From JAFMJV01 sp034436555 (GTDB lineage: Bacteria > Chloroflexota > Limnocylindria > Limnocylindrales > CSP1-4): a stretch of 64,000 nucleotides of DNA. The position numbers were made by a program, and so were the translations under genes. Positions 35,017-43,210 of this stretch are shown here, piece after piece. The first letter of the stretch is position 1, and every line of letters starts with the position of its first letter. The notes below the pieces were generated by a model, which was given only the letters and a program-made list of their open reading frames with translations, was not told the DNA's origin and searched no databases. Location: the NCBI GenBank assembly GCA_034436555.1, contig DAOTUU010000021.1:60350-124349 (forward strand), given 5' to 3'.

Positions 35017-36432
35017 TCAGACCATCGTCTCCGCGCGCACGATCGCATCGAACTGCTCCGCGCTGACGTAGCCCAGCGCCAGCGCGGCCTCGCGCAGGGT
35101 GGTGCCCTCGTGGTGCGCCTTCTTGGCCACCTCCGCGGCCCGGTCGTAGCCGATCGTGGGCGCGAGCGCGGTGACCAGCATCAGCGACCGGCCCACGAGC
35201 TCTGCGATGCGGCCGCGGTCCGGCTCCAGGCCGTCCACGCAGAACTCGCGGAACGAGCGGCAGGCGTCGGCCAGGAGGCGGATCGAGCGCAGCACGTTGG
35301 CGATGATCACGGGCTTGAACACGTTCAGCTCGAAGTTGCCCTGGGAGCCCGCGAACGCCACCGCGGCATCGTTGCCCAGCACCTGGGCGGCGACCATCGT
35401 CATGGCTTCCGACTGGGTGGGGTTCACCTTGCCGGGCATGATGCTGGAGCCCGGCTCGTTCTCCGGCAGGGCCAGCTCGCCCAGGCCCGATCGCGGCCCG
35501 GAGCCCAGCCAGCGGATGTCGTTGGCGATCTTCATCAGGCTCACCGCGAGCGTCGTCAGCGCGCCGCTGGCGAAGACCAGCGCGTCGTGCGCCGCCAGCG
35601 CGGAGAACTTGTCGGGCGCGGACACGAACGGCAGCCCGGTGAGCGCCGAGATGCGCGCCGAGGCCCGCTCGCCGAAGCCCGCCGGCGCGTTGAGCCCCGT
35701 GCCCACCGCCGTGCCCCCGATGGCCAGCTCGGCGATGCCCGACAGCACCTGGGCGATGCGCGCCAGGTTCGCGTCCAGCTGGGCGACATACCCCCCGAAC
35801 TCCTGGCCCAGCGTGAGCGGCACCGCATCCTGGAGGTGCGTCCGGCCGATCTTCACGATGTCCCGGAACTCCGCAGCACGTCTCGCGAGGGCGTCCCGCA
35901 GCTCGGTGACCGCGGGGATGAGCCGCTCGTGGATGGCGATCGCGGCGGCGATGTGCATCGCGGTGGGGAACGTGTCGTTGGACGACTGGGACATGTTCAC
36001 GTGGTCGTTGGGGTGGACCGGCTTCTTGGACCCCAGGACGCCGCCGGCCAGCTCGATGGCGCGGTTGCTGATGACCTCGTTGGCGTTCATGTTCGTCTGG
36101 GTGCCGGAGCCCGTCTGCCAGATGTAGAGCGGGAAGTGGGCATCCAGGGCACCCGCGATGACCTCGTCCGCGGCGCGTGCGATGAGGTCCGCCAGGTGCG
36201 CGTCCAATCGGCCGTCCGCGGCGTTCACCTGGGCGCACGCCTTCTTGAGGATGCCCATGGCATGGACCACCTCGATCGGCATCCGGTCGCCTGCCGGGTC
36301 ACCGATCGCAAAGTGGTGGAGCGAGCGCTCCGTCTGGGCGCCCCAGTAGCGATCGGCGCGGACGTCGATGGCGCCCATGGAGTCGGTCTCGGTGCGGGTG
36401 GCCGCGGCGGAGGTCTGGTCGTGCTGGGTCAT
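35017..36432 (-). CDS. fumC: Fumarate hydratase class II
   Basis: A 471-aa class II fumarase, interconverting fumarate and L-malate in the citric acid cycle. The fumarase/aspartase signature GSSIMPGKVNPTQ is present. So are the catalytic His region TGSGTQTNMNANEV, PNDHVNMSQSSNDTFPTAM and GRTHLQDAVPLTLGQEFGGY. Length and order are typical of homotetrameric FumC. The ATG at 36432 precedes a 95-nt gap to tRNA-Arg, which is divergent. Confidence 0.97.
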   Translation of the reverse strand: MTQHDQTSAAATRTETDSMGAIDVRADRYWGAQTERSLHHFAIGDPAGDRMPIEVVHAMGILKKACAQVNAADGRLDAHLADLIARAADEVIAGALDAHFPLYIWQTGSGTQTNMNANEVISNRAIELAGGVLGSKKPVHPNDHVNMSQSSNDTFPTAMHIAAAIAIHERLIPAVTELRDALARRAAEFRDIVKIGRTHLQDAVPLTLGQEFGGYVAQLDANLARIAQVLSGIAELAIGGTAVGTGLNAPAGFGERASARISALTGLPFVSAPDKFSALAAHDALVFASGALTTLAVSLMKIANDIRWLGSGPRSGLGELALPENEPGSSIMPGKVNPTQSEAMTMVAAQVLGNDAAVAFAGSQGNFELNVFKPVIIANVLRSIRLLADACRSFREFCVDGLEPDRGRIAELVGRSLMLVTALAPTIGYDRAAEVAKKAHHEGTTLREAALALGYVSAEQFDAIVRAETMV

Positions 36433-36509
36433 GGGCGTGATTCTGCGCGTCCCCGCCGACTCCCGTCGTGGGCGGGCGGTCCGTCGGGGCCCCGGTCCGG
36501 ACGGTCCGG

Positions 36510-36515
36510 TACACT
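36510..36515 (+). promoter_or_regulatory. -10 box of tRNA-Arg
   Basis: TACACT lies 12 nt before the mature tRNA 5' end. No clear -35 is seen. Confidence 0.55.
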
Positions 36516-36527
36516 GTGGGCCGCGCT

Positions 36528-36603
36528 GCGCCCGTAGCTCAGTGGATAGAGCGTCTGCCTCCGGAGCAGAAGGCCGTGAGTTCGAGTCTCGCCGGGCGCG
36601 CCA
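36528..36603 (+). tRNA. tRNA-Arg (CCG), island integration site
   Basis: A 76-nt cloverleaf. The acceptor GCGCCCG pairs with CGGGCGC, the D stem is GCTC/GAGC, and the anticodon stem TCTGC/GCAGA encloses CTCCGGA (anticodon CCG). The T arm is GTGAG-TTCGAGT-CTCGC, with an encoded GCCA end. Its last 16 bases recur at 43761 and 48443. The reading frame of the adjacent integrase remnant runs into the tRNA on the other strand. Confidence 0.97.
36588..36603 (+). repeat. att core, copy 1 (tRNA-Arg 3' end)
   Basis: CTCGCCGGGCGCGCCA forms the 3' half of the T stem, the acceptor strand and the CCA end of tRNA-Arg. Identical 16-mers are at 43761-43776 and 48443-48458, each followed by homologous integrase 3'-end DNA. 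This is the left attachment junction. Confidence 0.9.
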
Positions 36604-37345
36604 AAACCACCTTCACCCGCTCCGGCAGCGCGAGTGCGAGTCCGTGTCGCATGACGTCCTCCGTGAGCTCGACCTCCACGATGCCCTTGTCGGTGACGAC
36701 GACGCGGTCGTAGACGGTCGCCACCAGGTTCGCACGTTCCGCTTCCCCGCCTTTGTCCCAGGCGAGCTTGAGGTCGCGCAGGAAGCGGACGATGCGGTCG
36801 CCATCGGACATCGAGGCGGCCGGACGGACGTCGACGAGGGCGTCCAGCTCCGCGGTCAGCCGCGCATGCTCCGCCAGGTACGCCTCGGTCGTCATCCGTC
36901 GCGCCGCGTGGTCGGCGGCCTGCCTCGCGAGGTCCCGCTCGATCGCCCGACGCCGCAGCGTCGTGTCCACCGGCAGCGGCTCCCCGGCGCGCGCCCGCAG
37001 CCTCGCCACCGTCGCGTCATCCACCTCGAGCTGTGACAGCTGGGCCACGATGGGCGCCTCGAACGTCTCCGCGACGCGCGTCACCGTCGACCACTGCTCG
37101 CAGCGCTCGTGGCGGTATCGACGGCGCTGGGCGCCGGACTTGTCCGTGTGGGTCTCGGCGCGGACGGCGCGCCCGCACGGGCACCACAGCCGCTTGGCGA
37201 GCAGGTGGACCCTGCGCGGATGGCGGCGACCGGCCGTCACGACCCGGCGCGAGCGGACCTCCTCCACCCGGCTCCGGTCCGGATGGAGGCCGCGCGGGTC
37301 GAGGCCCACGAGCTCGACGCGGTCGCCTGGTCGCCCGTCCGCGCC
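36604..37345 (-). pseudogene. Large serine recombinase (integrase), C-terminal remnant A
   Basis: The minus strand encodes the end of a large serine integrase. It has a recombinase-domain tail (VEEVRSRRVVTAGRRHPRR), the zinc ribbon LWCPCGRAVRAE, an arginine-rich coiled-coil stretch and the typical ending YDRVVVTDKGIVEVELTED. The N-terminal resolvase catalytic domain is missing, and the left boundary near 37345 is approximate. The frame reads through att core copy 1 (LARPAR) and stops inside the tRNA at 36539. So the integrase 3' end overlaps the attachment site. Confidence 0.8.
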
Positions 37346-37540
37346 GACGAGCAGACACTCGACACCTGGACCACGGACGGCCCGATCTACCGGGACGTCC
37401 CCCGCTGGGAGGTCCGCCGGGACGACGGACAGGGCTGGGACACCGCCACCGATGAGGAGCCGTGCGACGGGTTCACGGGCGGCAACGCCTGGGGCGCCTG
37501 CGCGAAGTGCGGACGCCGCCTCGAGGACCACGCCGCCTGA
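37283..37540 (+). CDS. Small zinc-ribbon-like phage-type protein (start uncertain)
   Basis: The C-terminal part of this frame (about 37340-37540) reads like a real small protein, with a possible metal site formed by PCDGF and GACAKCGRRLEDH. The proposed ATG at 37283 yields 85 aa but has no ribosome site and overlaps the integrase remnant in antisense. The true start may be nearer 37340 or lost. I do not recognise the family. Confidence 0.4.
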   Translation: MEAARVEAHELDAVAWSPVRADEQTLDTWTTDGPIYRDVPRWEVRRDDGQGWDTATDEEPCDGFTGGNAWGACAKCGRRLEDHAA

Positions 37541-37624
37541 CGCCGAAACCGGGCGCTCGCCCGGTCCGCCGGAGACCCCGCCCGGCGCTGACGAGGCAGG
37601 GGACCAGCCACCAGGAGCACCACG

Positions 37625-37945
37625 ATGGCCACCAAGAAGGACGCCACCGGCGAGACCACCGCCAGCGGCATGCGCCGCTGCATCGGCAGCACCACGTTCG
37701 GCATCGAGACGCACGAGGCGCCGGTCGACGACTTCCCCGTCCAGGCGAGCGCTAAGGACGGGCTCGGCCGGATGTGTCGCGAGCACTGGACCGCCTACAC
37801 CCGAGCGCTCCGGAAGGCCTCGCTCGCGCGCAAGGCGGATGTCGGCGAGCCCGAGTCCGCTGCCGAGCTGGACGCCCCCATCGAGGCGCCTCGCCGAACG
37901 CGCCGGACGAAGGCGGCGCCCGAGCCGGAGGCCGTCGCCGGCTGA
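37625..37945 (+). CDS. Hypothetical phage-type protein
   Basis: A 106-aa soluble protein, Lys/Arg/Glu-rich at the C-terminus (RRTRRTKAAPEPEA). The CIGSTTFGIETHEAPVDDF and CREHWTAYTRALR segments carry two Cys/His groups of unknown role. An AGGAG site lies 8 nt before the ATG. It is of the kind common in actinophage and prophage gene strings. Function unknown. Confidence 0.6.
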   Translation: MATKKDATGETTASGMRRCIGSTTFGIETHEAPVDDFPVQASAKDGLGRMCREHWTAYTRALRKASLARKADVGEPESAAELDAPIEAPRRTRRTKAAPEPEAVAG

Positions 37946-38104
37946 CCCACCCTTCCGCCGCACGTCGGGCCCCGGGCACGAGTCCGGGGCCTTCGTCTGT
38001 CCGGTGGCATCCGTGCTCGACTCGGCGCGCACCGCGGCACTCCGCGGCCCTGTCGCGCCCACGGCCCGACCACTACGATGGGCTGCCTGAGGGAGGGCGA
38101 TGGG

Positions 38105-38824
38105 GTGGATGAGATCGATGTCGGCAAGGGAGCGATCCTGCGAGGCAAGGCCCTCGAGGACGCGGCCGTCGCCTGGGTCATGGAGTACGAGCGTCGGGAG
38201 GGCCGGGTCCCCGTGGACCGCCGCTACCAGGCCGGCTTCCCCGGGGACATCGAGAGCCCGCCGCGGCTGATCGAGGTCAAGTCCACGGCGACCAGCTACC
38301 GCGGGTGGTTCCTGCCCCTGCAGCCGGTCCAGGTCGAGCACGCCCGCACCGACCCGACCTTCCACGTGTATGTCGTCGAGCACATCGGATCGGGGCGGGA
38401 TACGAGCAAGTTCACCCTGCGCATCCTCGCAGGGGAGCATCTGCGGCGGCTCGCGGAGGCGGCCGTGGCGAGGACCTCCTACGAGGTCCCGTGGCCCACC
38501 GCCGACTACGACGCCACCGCGATTGAGGGAGCCCCCATGCCGGTCGTGGCGCCGCAGGCGACCCGAGCCGAGGAGCCCATCACTCCCTCGCTGGGGCCCG
38601 CGAGCGACGTCGCCATGGCGATCGCCTCCGCGATCCGTGGCCTGGGCGGAGAAGCGAGCGTGCGCGACATCGAGGCGGCCGTGGAGACGGCTCACCCAGG
38701 CCGGTGGCGCAGCCTTGGGACGGCCATCGCCGATCACACCTATCCCGGGTCGCCCTCGTCCCTGGTCCCACCCGAGCGGCGGATCCTGGTCAGGGTCGAG
38801 CGCGGGCGCTATCGCCTGCGCTGA
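38105..38824 (+). CDS. DUF3883-like nuclease-fold protein with C-terminal winged helix
   Basis: A 239-aa protein. Residues about 10-125 match the DUF3883 pattern, a restriction-endonuclease-like fold. A GDIESPPRLIEVKS core supplies the Asp...Glu-x-Lys triad of PD-(D/E)XK enzymes, and PLQPVQVEHARTDPTFHVYVVEHI follows. Residues about 165-239 look like a winged helix (ASVRDIEAAV, VERGRYRLR), probably DNA-binding. The GTG at 38105 has GGAGGG 8 nt upstream; ATG 38078 overlaps a possible TACGAT promoter box and is less likely. Stand-alone defence or modification-dependent nuclease is a reasonable guess. Confidence 0.7.
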   Translation: MDEIDVGKGAILRGKALEDAAVAWVMEYERREGRVPVDRRYQAGFPGDIESPPRLIEVKSTATSYRGWFLPLQPVQVEHARTDPTFHVYVVEHIGSGRDTSKFTLRILAGEHLRRLAEAAVARTSYEVPWPTADYDATAIEGAPMPVVAPQATRAEEPITPSLGPASDVAMAIASAIRGLGGEASVRDIEAAVETAHPGRWRSLGTAIADHTYPGSPSSLVPPERRILVRVERGRYRLR

Positions 38825-38830
38825 AGCCGG

Positions 38831-39232
38831 CCGACGACCGGGAAAATCGGCGAAACCCGGCCGCGCGTACACGCTACCCGCGGCGTCATGGCGGACCGAC
38901 GGCCCGGTGATGTGGGTACCCCACCGGTTGTCCTGCGTTGCGCTCTTCACCCGGTGGTGGCGAGCGCAGAGACTCGGCAGGTTGGCCGGCTCATCGGTCC
39001 CCCCGTGGACCTTGGGCACGACGTGGTCGACGTCGGTCGCCGGACGCCCGCAGGGTCGAGCGTCACCGGCGCGCCGCCACTGGCACGCTGGGCGCCGCAG
39101 CAGCTGCCGAGCCCGACGCTTCTGCCAGTCGGCGCCGTACCCGCGCTGTGTCGTCGTCCCGCCGCCGCAGGCGACGCAGCGCCCCGGACGGGAGGTGACC
39201 CGCAGGCAGCCAGGGCACGGGTGGGCGGTCAC
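38831..39232 (-). CDS. HNH endonuclease (3' end undetermined)
   Basis: The first 130 codons encode an HNH nuclease of phage type: two Cys pairs at the start (CPGC, CVAC), GYGADWQKRRARQLLRR, and the core DVDHVVPKVHGGTDEPANLP followed by LCARHHRVK. The GTG at 39232 overlaps the stop of the 76-aa membrane protein gene. The frame has no stop where such genes usually end. It stays open for 2.7 kb, antisense to the DUF3883-like gene, and merges with the integrase remnant. The end given is where recognisable sequence ends. The original 3' end may have been lost by deletion. Confidence 0.6.
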
Positions 39233-39459
39233 GGGCCCTCGGCGTCCTCGCCATCGAGCAGCCGCTCGACCGTCGCCGGCGCGAACACGCCGGCGCGGAT
39301 GACGACGCCCGCGACGATCAGCGCGATGGGCCCGAGGACCATCAGGTCCTCGTCTGTCAGCGCGAACCAGCGGGCTACGATTGCCAGCAGGATGGCGGCG
39401 GGGAAGCTCGCGGTGAGGACGGGCTCCTTCTGCGTGGTGTAGCGCAGGAAACGCTCCAT
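39229..39459 (-). CDS. Small membrane protein of the lysis module
   Basis: A 76-aa protein with two hydrophobic segments (about residues 17-33 and 40-57) and charged ends (MERFLRYTTQKEP, LLDGEDAEGP), a holin-like size and layout. It lies 10 nt downstream of the amidase gene and overlaps the HNH start (GTGA). Assignment as a holin or holin-like protein rests on context only. Confidence 0.65.
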   Translation of the reverse strand: MERFLRYTTQKEPVLTASFPAAILLAIVARWFALTDEDLMVLGPIALIVAGVVIRAGVFAPATVERLLDGEDAEGP

Positions 39460-39469
39460 CAGTTGCCTC

Positions 39470-40363
39470 TCAGTTCCGGATCACGGCGAGGACGGCGGTC
39501 GCGATGCGCTCCCGCTCGGCGGCGACCTCGTCGGTGCAGACGGCGGGCGGGATTGGTACGGGCCCGCTGTCCGACACCGCCCTTGTCCGCACCCACGCGG
39601 TCCGGGCCTTGCCGTCGAGCACGGAGCTGACGAGGGCGTAGTCGCCGCTCGGATCCTCGCCCAGGTAGTCGCGCTCGAGCGGCGGGTCGACGACGCCGAT
39701 GGAGAGGCCACCGGGGTAGTCGAAGAGCTTGCTGCCGTCCCGGACGGTGCAGACCTGTCCGGGGACGTAGTCGCGCGTGGACACGTGGCGCACCTCCGTG
39801 AAGTCCTTGCCGTGGCCACCCATGGCCGAGAACGCGGCGCGCATCCCGACCGTCTTGCCGGGGCACGGCTTGACGTCCTGCCAGTCGCGATGCCCGAGCG
39901 GGATGGCTCTCGGGTAGCGGCCCTTGAGCTCGTCCCAGAGCGCGACGATCGAGCGCTGCTGGGCATCGCTCGGCCCGTACTTGGCGAAGCCGGCGACCTC
40001 GACGCTGATGATCAGCAGGTTCGGGCTGGTGTCCGGCCAGTGCGACCCGACCGCGGCCTTGGCGTGACTGGCGCCGTAGTAGCCGCCCGGGTCGTCGCCC
40101 TGACGGATCGTCCGCGGGTTGATGGACCCGCTGATGCGATCCTCGGGCAGGCAGCGGACGACCTCGCCGTCCTGCCAGCGGTCGGTCTCCTGCTCGACGG
40201 TGTAGTGGACCGACACGCCGCGGAGCGGGTCGCGTGACAGGTACTGGGCGACGTTCTTGCCCTCCGCCATGTGCCACGTCACGGCCAGCGTCGGCCACCC
40301 TTCGCGGGACCCGTAGTCCTTGGCGGCTGGGTAGGGCATGCGCAGGATGCCGTACCGTGTCAC
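39470..40363 (-). CDS. N-acetylmuramoyl-L-alanine amidase (phage endolysin type)
   Basis: A 297-aa amidase_2 (PGRP-fold) protein expected to cut the amide between muramic acid and the stem peptide. TWHMAEG supplies the first zinc His, VSVHYTVEQ sits near it, and GHRDWQDVKPCPGK holds the second His and the Lys/Cys end of the active site. The C-terminal part (about 200-297) is probably a wall-binding domain. No signal peptide, as expected for an endolysin released by holins. GTG start at 40363 overlaps the holin-like stop. Confidence 0.85.
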   Translation of the reverse strand: MTRYGILRMPYPAAKDYGSREGWPTLAVTWHMAEGKNVAQYLSRDPLRGVSVHYTVEQETDRWQDGEVVRCLPEDRISGSINPRTIRQGDDPGGYYGASHAKAAVGSHWPDTSPNLLIISVEVAGFAKYGPSDAQQRSIVALWDELKGRYPRAIPLGHRDWQDVKPCPGKTVGMRAAFSAMGGHGKDFTEVRHVSTRDYVPGQVCTVRDGSKLFDYPGGLSIGVVDPPLERDYLGEDPSGDYALVSSVLDGKARTAWVRTRAVSDSGPVPIPPAVCTDEVAAERERIATAVLAVIRN

Positions 40364-40560
40364 GGCTTGAGCCTCGGCAGGTCGACCGACAGCAGGCCGG
40401 CGACCGTGAGAAGCAGCGGCACGAGGACGGCGGTGGAGACGTCGTAGTCGTCGACGAGGACGTCCAGCAGGAGGATCACGACGACCACGCCGATGAGGAG
40501 CAGCGCCGCCACCTGGCGCGCCCAGCGGTAGTCGGACGACGGTCGACGCTCATCGGTCAT
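40360..40560 (-). CDS. Holin-like membrane protein
   Basis: A 66-aa protein: a charged N-terminus (MTDERRPSSDYRWARQ), two adjacent hydrophobic segments (about 17-35 and 42-58) and a basic tail. It ends by overlapping the endolysin start (GTGA), the classic holin-endolysin arrangement. Start ATG 40560. Confidence 0.7.
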   Translation of the reverse strand: MTDERRPSSDYRWARQVAALLLIGVVVVILLLDVLVDDYDVSTAVLVPLLLTVAGLLSVDLPRLKP

Positions 40561-40690
40561 CGCTGGCGTCGTGATGGGGGCGGACCGGGAACCAGCCGCG
40601 GTCGACGAGCCAGGGGATGAACCGGGCACCGGTGATGAGGCCGAGGACGTAGCAGAGCACCCCGAACGCGACGAACTCGAGTGGCGTCAT
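40550..40690 (-). CDS. 46-aa membrane protein upstream of the holin-like gene
   Basis: A short frame from ATG 40690 encodes MTPLEFVAFGVLCYVLGLIT and then GARFIPWLVDRGWFPVRP. It has one hydrophobic segment and a basic tail, and its last 11 nt overlap the holin-like gene. The ribosome site is weak. It could be a holin partner (antiholin or pinholin-like). It is supported by position and composition only. Confidence 0.5.
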   Translation of the reverse strand: MTPLEFVAFGVLCYVLGLITGARFIPWLVDRGWFPVRPHHDASDDR

Positions 40691-40751
40691 CGGTCATCGG
40701 GCGCCGGGCGGGCCTGGGGCGATCGCCCGGCCCGGCGCGTGGCGATGGGGA

Positions 40752-40773
40752 GGGAACGTCCGTGCACGTTCCC
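40752..40773. promoter_or_regulatory. Inverted repeat, possible operator
   Basis: GGGAACGT and ACGTTCCC form a perfect 8-bp inverted repeat around 6 nt, between the divergent lysis cassette and the 55-aa gene. No U tract follows. Size and position fit a regulator-binding site. Confidence 0.5.
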
Positions 40774-40880
40774 GGTCTACGGGGCGGTCAGCTTGGCGTC
40801 AACCGCGATACCGTACAGATGTTCGGAAAGCAGTACAGAAACACTGGTCCGGCGATGCGACCGGTGGGAGGGCTGGACCC

Positions 40881-41048
40881 GTGGGCCACAACGCCGCCTG
40901 GCTGAACGAGAAGCAGATCGATGTCCTCCGGTGGGTGCGCGACGGCTGCTCGGCCGTGGACCCCGCGGTGGACTACGGTCGGCGCATCACCGCCCGCGCC
41001 CTCCACAACCGGGGCCTCATCGCCGTGAAGGGTCGCGGCGCGACGTAG
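40881..41048 (+). CDS. 55-aa DNA-binding-like protein
   Basis: A short frame from GTG 40881, with GGGAGG 8 nt upstream. It begins VGHNAAWLNEKQIDVLRWVR and ends in GRRITARALHNRGLIAVKGR, a compact helix-turn-helix/wing-like pattern seen in small actinobacterial and phage proteins. The target is unknown. It follows the inverted repeat at 40752, which could be its own operator. Confidence 0.6.
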   Translation: MGHNAAWLNEKQIDVLRWVRDGCSAVDPAVDYGRRITARALHNRGLIAVKGRGAT

Positions 41049-41164
41049 GACCGCTGCGCTGACCGATCTCGGGCGGGCCGGCTCGAGTCATGTCCCGGAC
41101 CGCCTCCCGACGAGGTCGAGGTCGACGTGAGCCTGAAGCCGGGTGCGTCCCGACCAGGCAGGAG

Positions 41165-41193
41165 TTGACGGGCCAATGTCACGGCCCTAACTT
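41165..41193 (+). promoter_or_regulatory. Promoter of the large secreted protein gene
   Basis: -35 TTGACG (41165-41170), a 17-nt spacer, -10 TAACTT (41188-41193). It lies 62 nt before the GTG at 41255, in a stretch that is less GC-rich than the chromosome. Confidence 0.65.
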
Positions 41194-41254
41194 CGCGGCA
41201 TTGGGAGTCACGGCGACCGGGCGCCGGACGCGGGCTCGGTGCGGAGGGACCAGA

Positions 41255-43210
41255 GTGTCGGACGCAAGCTGGCAAACCACTTGGCAGCGAGGGCGGAGTT
41301 TGTGCACGGATTCTCGGCTCGGTCCTCGAACCCGGGATGTTGCCGCGCTCGCGGTGGCGGTCGTCTGGCTGGGGTGCCTTGCGCCAGCTGAAGCCGCGCA
41401 AGGGGGAGCGGACGATGGCTTCCAAGCGCCAGTCGCGAGCGGCCAGACGCTAACGGTCATTCATGGGTATAACGACCCTATTGCCGGTGAGACGTGCGTC
41501 ATCGGCAGCGGGCCGGATCATTGCGAGAACCAGCAGTTCGGGCTCGACCTCGAACCCTCCGACCAGGGCGACACTCGGGTACTGAGTCCCACGGCCGGGA
41601 CTGTGGCTTGGAATGACACCGAGGGCTCGGGATGCATTGGTATCGCCACGGGGGATGGTCTCAACCTTACCGTCTGCCACCTAGCATCACCGGCAATCTC
41701 CGTCGGCACGCCACTAGACACCGGTGACGAGCTGGGGACGCGAAGCACCTCGTGGATTCACTTGAGTCTGGACGATCGGAGCGGTCCGAATCCCCAGGCT
41801 GTCCCATTCGTTGGCGCCCACCGCATCGAGGGACTCGAGTTCAGCCCCACCGGCGCTAGAAACGAGTTCTTGGGCAGAGCGATCACCTCCACCAACGGTG
41901 CCCTTGGGCAGGACTCATCCAACCCAGGCGTTGTCAGCTGGGTGCCCTACGACCTCGTCGTGAGTCCTGGTGACGCCGGCTGGCAGGATGTCGTCGCTGG
42001 ACTTGCCTTGCACAACGGGACAGACCAATGGTATTGGTGGAACGAGTTGCGGGGGCCAGTGCCGCGCGACCTCGGCATCGCCGTCGGAAACACCTACGAG
42101 GGGACCTGGGACACCGACGAGCTTGACCGGGGATCTGGTCAGACAAGCGCACCCATACCGCCAGGAGGCACGATCTGCGGCTTCAGTCCTCGGCCTGCCC
42201 GGTTCAGCCTCTCGGGAAGGATCCCCGAATCACAGGTTCTGACGGACGTCCGGCTCGACAACGGAGATGTCGTGGCGATGCCTGCCACGCCTCAGGCTAG
42301 CGTCTGCGGAATCACCCCTACGGGAACGCCCGTGGGAGAGTGGGCGACGCTGTCGACGGTTGGCACCGGCCGGGTGGGTCTCGGCGAGTTCGATCCGGAC
42401 GATGAGGGCGGCGCAGCCCTCAGTGTCCGAGTCAAGAATGATGACGGCCTGGCGGGCATGGACGTCGGGGTGAGGGGATGGATCGTGTCCCAGACGGGCG
42501 TGTACAGGTCTCCGTCCGGCACCTCATGCCATCTCGATCGACTCGACATCGGGCCGAACCAGGAGATCGAGTGCAGCTTCTGGTTTCCCAACGAGGTGGA
42601 TGGCGATCCGAGCCCACTGGAGTTGGGACCGGCTGTGTTGGGGATTATCCAGGTCTGTCCTTTCGACCGCCACGAGAACCGAGCCGACTGCAAAGGGACC
42701 TACGACCAAGGGGACTTCGTCGCGCTGAACTTGAGCCAGCCTGGAGCTGGACCTTCGGGTTCTACCGATGCGTCTGGCTCCCTCCGTGACCTTCTGTCGC
42801 CTCGTCTGGCCGAGTCGTGCTCGCCTTACGACGCCGGCATGGGAGGGGTGGAGGAAGAGGCCTTGCTTTGTGAACCTTCGCTGCCTGCTGTCGACAAGAT
42901 CTACCTCATCCGATACCCAGACCAGGCAACACTCTCTGAAGCGGGGCGAGACGCGACCCTCGCGTACGTATACGACTTGTTGGGGCGAGATGAACGGGAT
43001 GGAGCCTGCTTCGACGGTGACGAGGGGGTCGATGACAACATCCACGAGCCGACACGCGCGTGGACCTTGGTTGCATGCTGGTTCAAAGACGGCGAGGCCA
43101 GGCTCTATTGGATTGACGAGGACCATCTGGTTGAGGGTATGGTCACGGCACCATCTGGGATTCGCAAAGCCGCGCGATGGCTTGCGAAGAACTATCCATC
43201 GAACCCCTAG
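41255..43210 (+). CDS. Large secreted protein with a degenerate M23-like domain
   Basis: A 651-aa exported protein. A signal peptide (about residues 27-48, ending APAEAA) is followed by a domain resembling LytM/M23 peptidases: NQQFGLDLEPSDQGD, VLSPTAGTVAWND, VCHLASPAISVGTPL, WIHLSLDD. The first zinc His is replaced by Gln (QQFGLD), and the late HxH is incomplete, so zinc peptidase activity is doubtful. The remaining 450 residues are unrecognised and Cys-containing (at least 10 Cys). Codon use is clearly less GC3-biased than in neighbours, supporting recent transfer. GTG 41255 has GGAGGG 7 nt upstream. Overlaps the convergent LuxR-type gene by 68 nt. Confidence 0.75.
   Translation: MSDASWQTTWQRGRSLCTDSRLGPRTRDVAALAVAVVWLGCLAPAEAAQGGADDGFQAPVASGQTLTVIHGYNDPIAGETCVIGSGPDHCENQQFGLDLEPSDQGDTRVLSPTAGTVAWNDTEGSGCIGIATGDGLNLTVCHLASPAISVGTPLDTGDELGTRSTSWIHLSLDDRSGPNPQAVPFVGAHRIEGLEFSPTGARNEFLGRAITSTNGALGQDSSNPGVVSWVPYDLVVSPGDAGWQDVVAGLALHNGTDQWYWWNELRGPVPRDLGIAVGNTYEGTWDTDELDRGSGQTSAPIPPGGTICGFSPRPARFSLSGRIPESQVLTDVRLDNGDVVAMPATPQASVCGITPTGTPVGEWATLSTVGTGRVGLGEFDPDDEGGAALSVRVKNDDGLAGMDVGVRGWIVSQTGVYRSPSGTSCHLDRLDIGPNQEIECSFWFPNEVDGDPSPLELGPAVLGIIQVCPFDRHENRADCKGTYDQGDFVALNLSQPGAGPSGSTDASGSLRDLLSPRLAESCSPYDAGMGGVEEEALLCEPSLPAVDKIYLIRYPDQATLSEAGRDATLAYVYDLLGRDERDGACFDGDEGVDDNIHEPTRAWTLVACWFKDGEARLYWIDEDHLVEGMVTAPSGIRKAARWLAKNYPSNP

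Noticed and set aside
36539..39232. A single 897-aa HNH-integrase fusion protein
   Set aside because: The middle third is antisense to the DUF3883-like gene and has no protein-like sequence. The two ends are parts of different genes.
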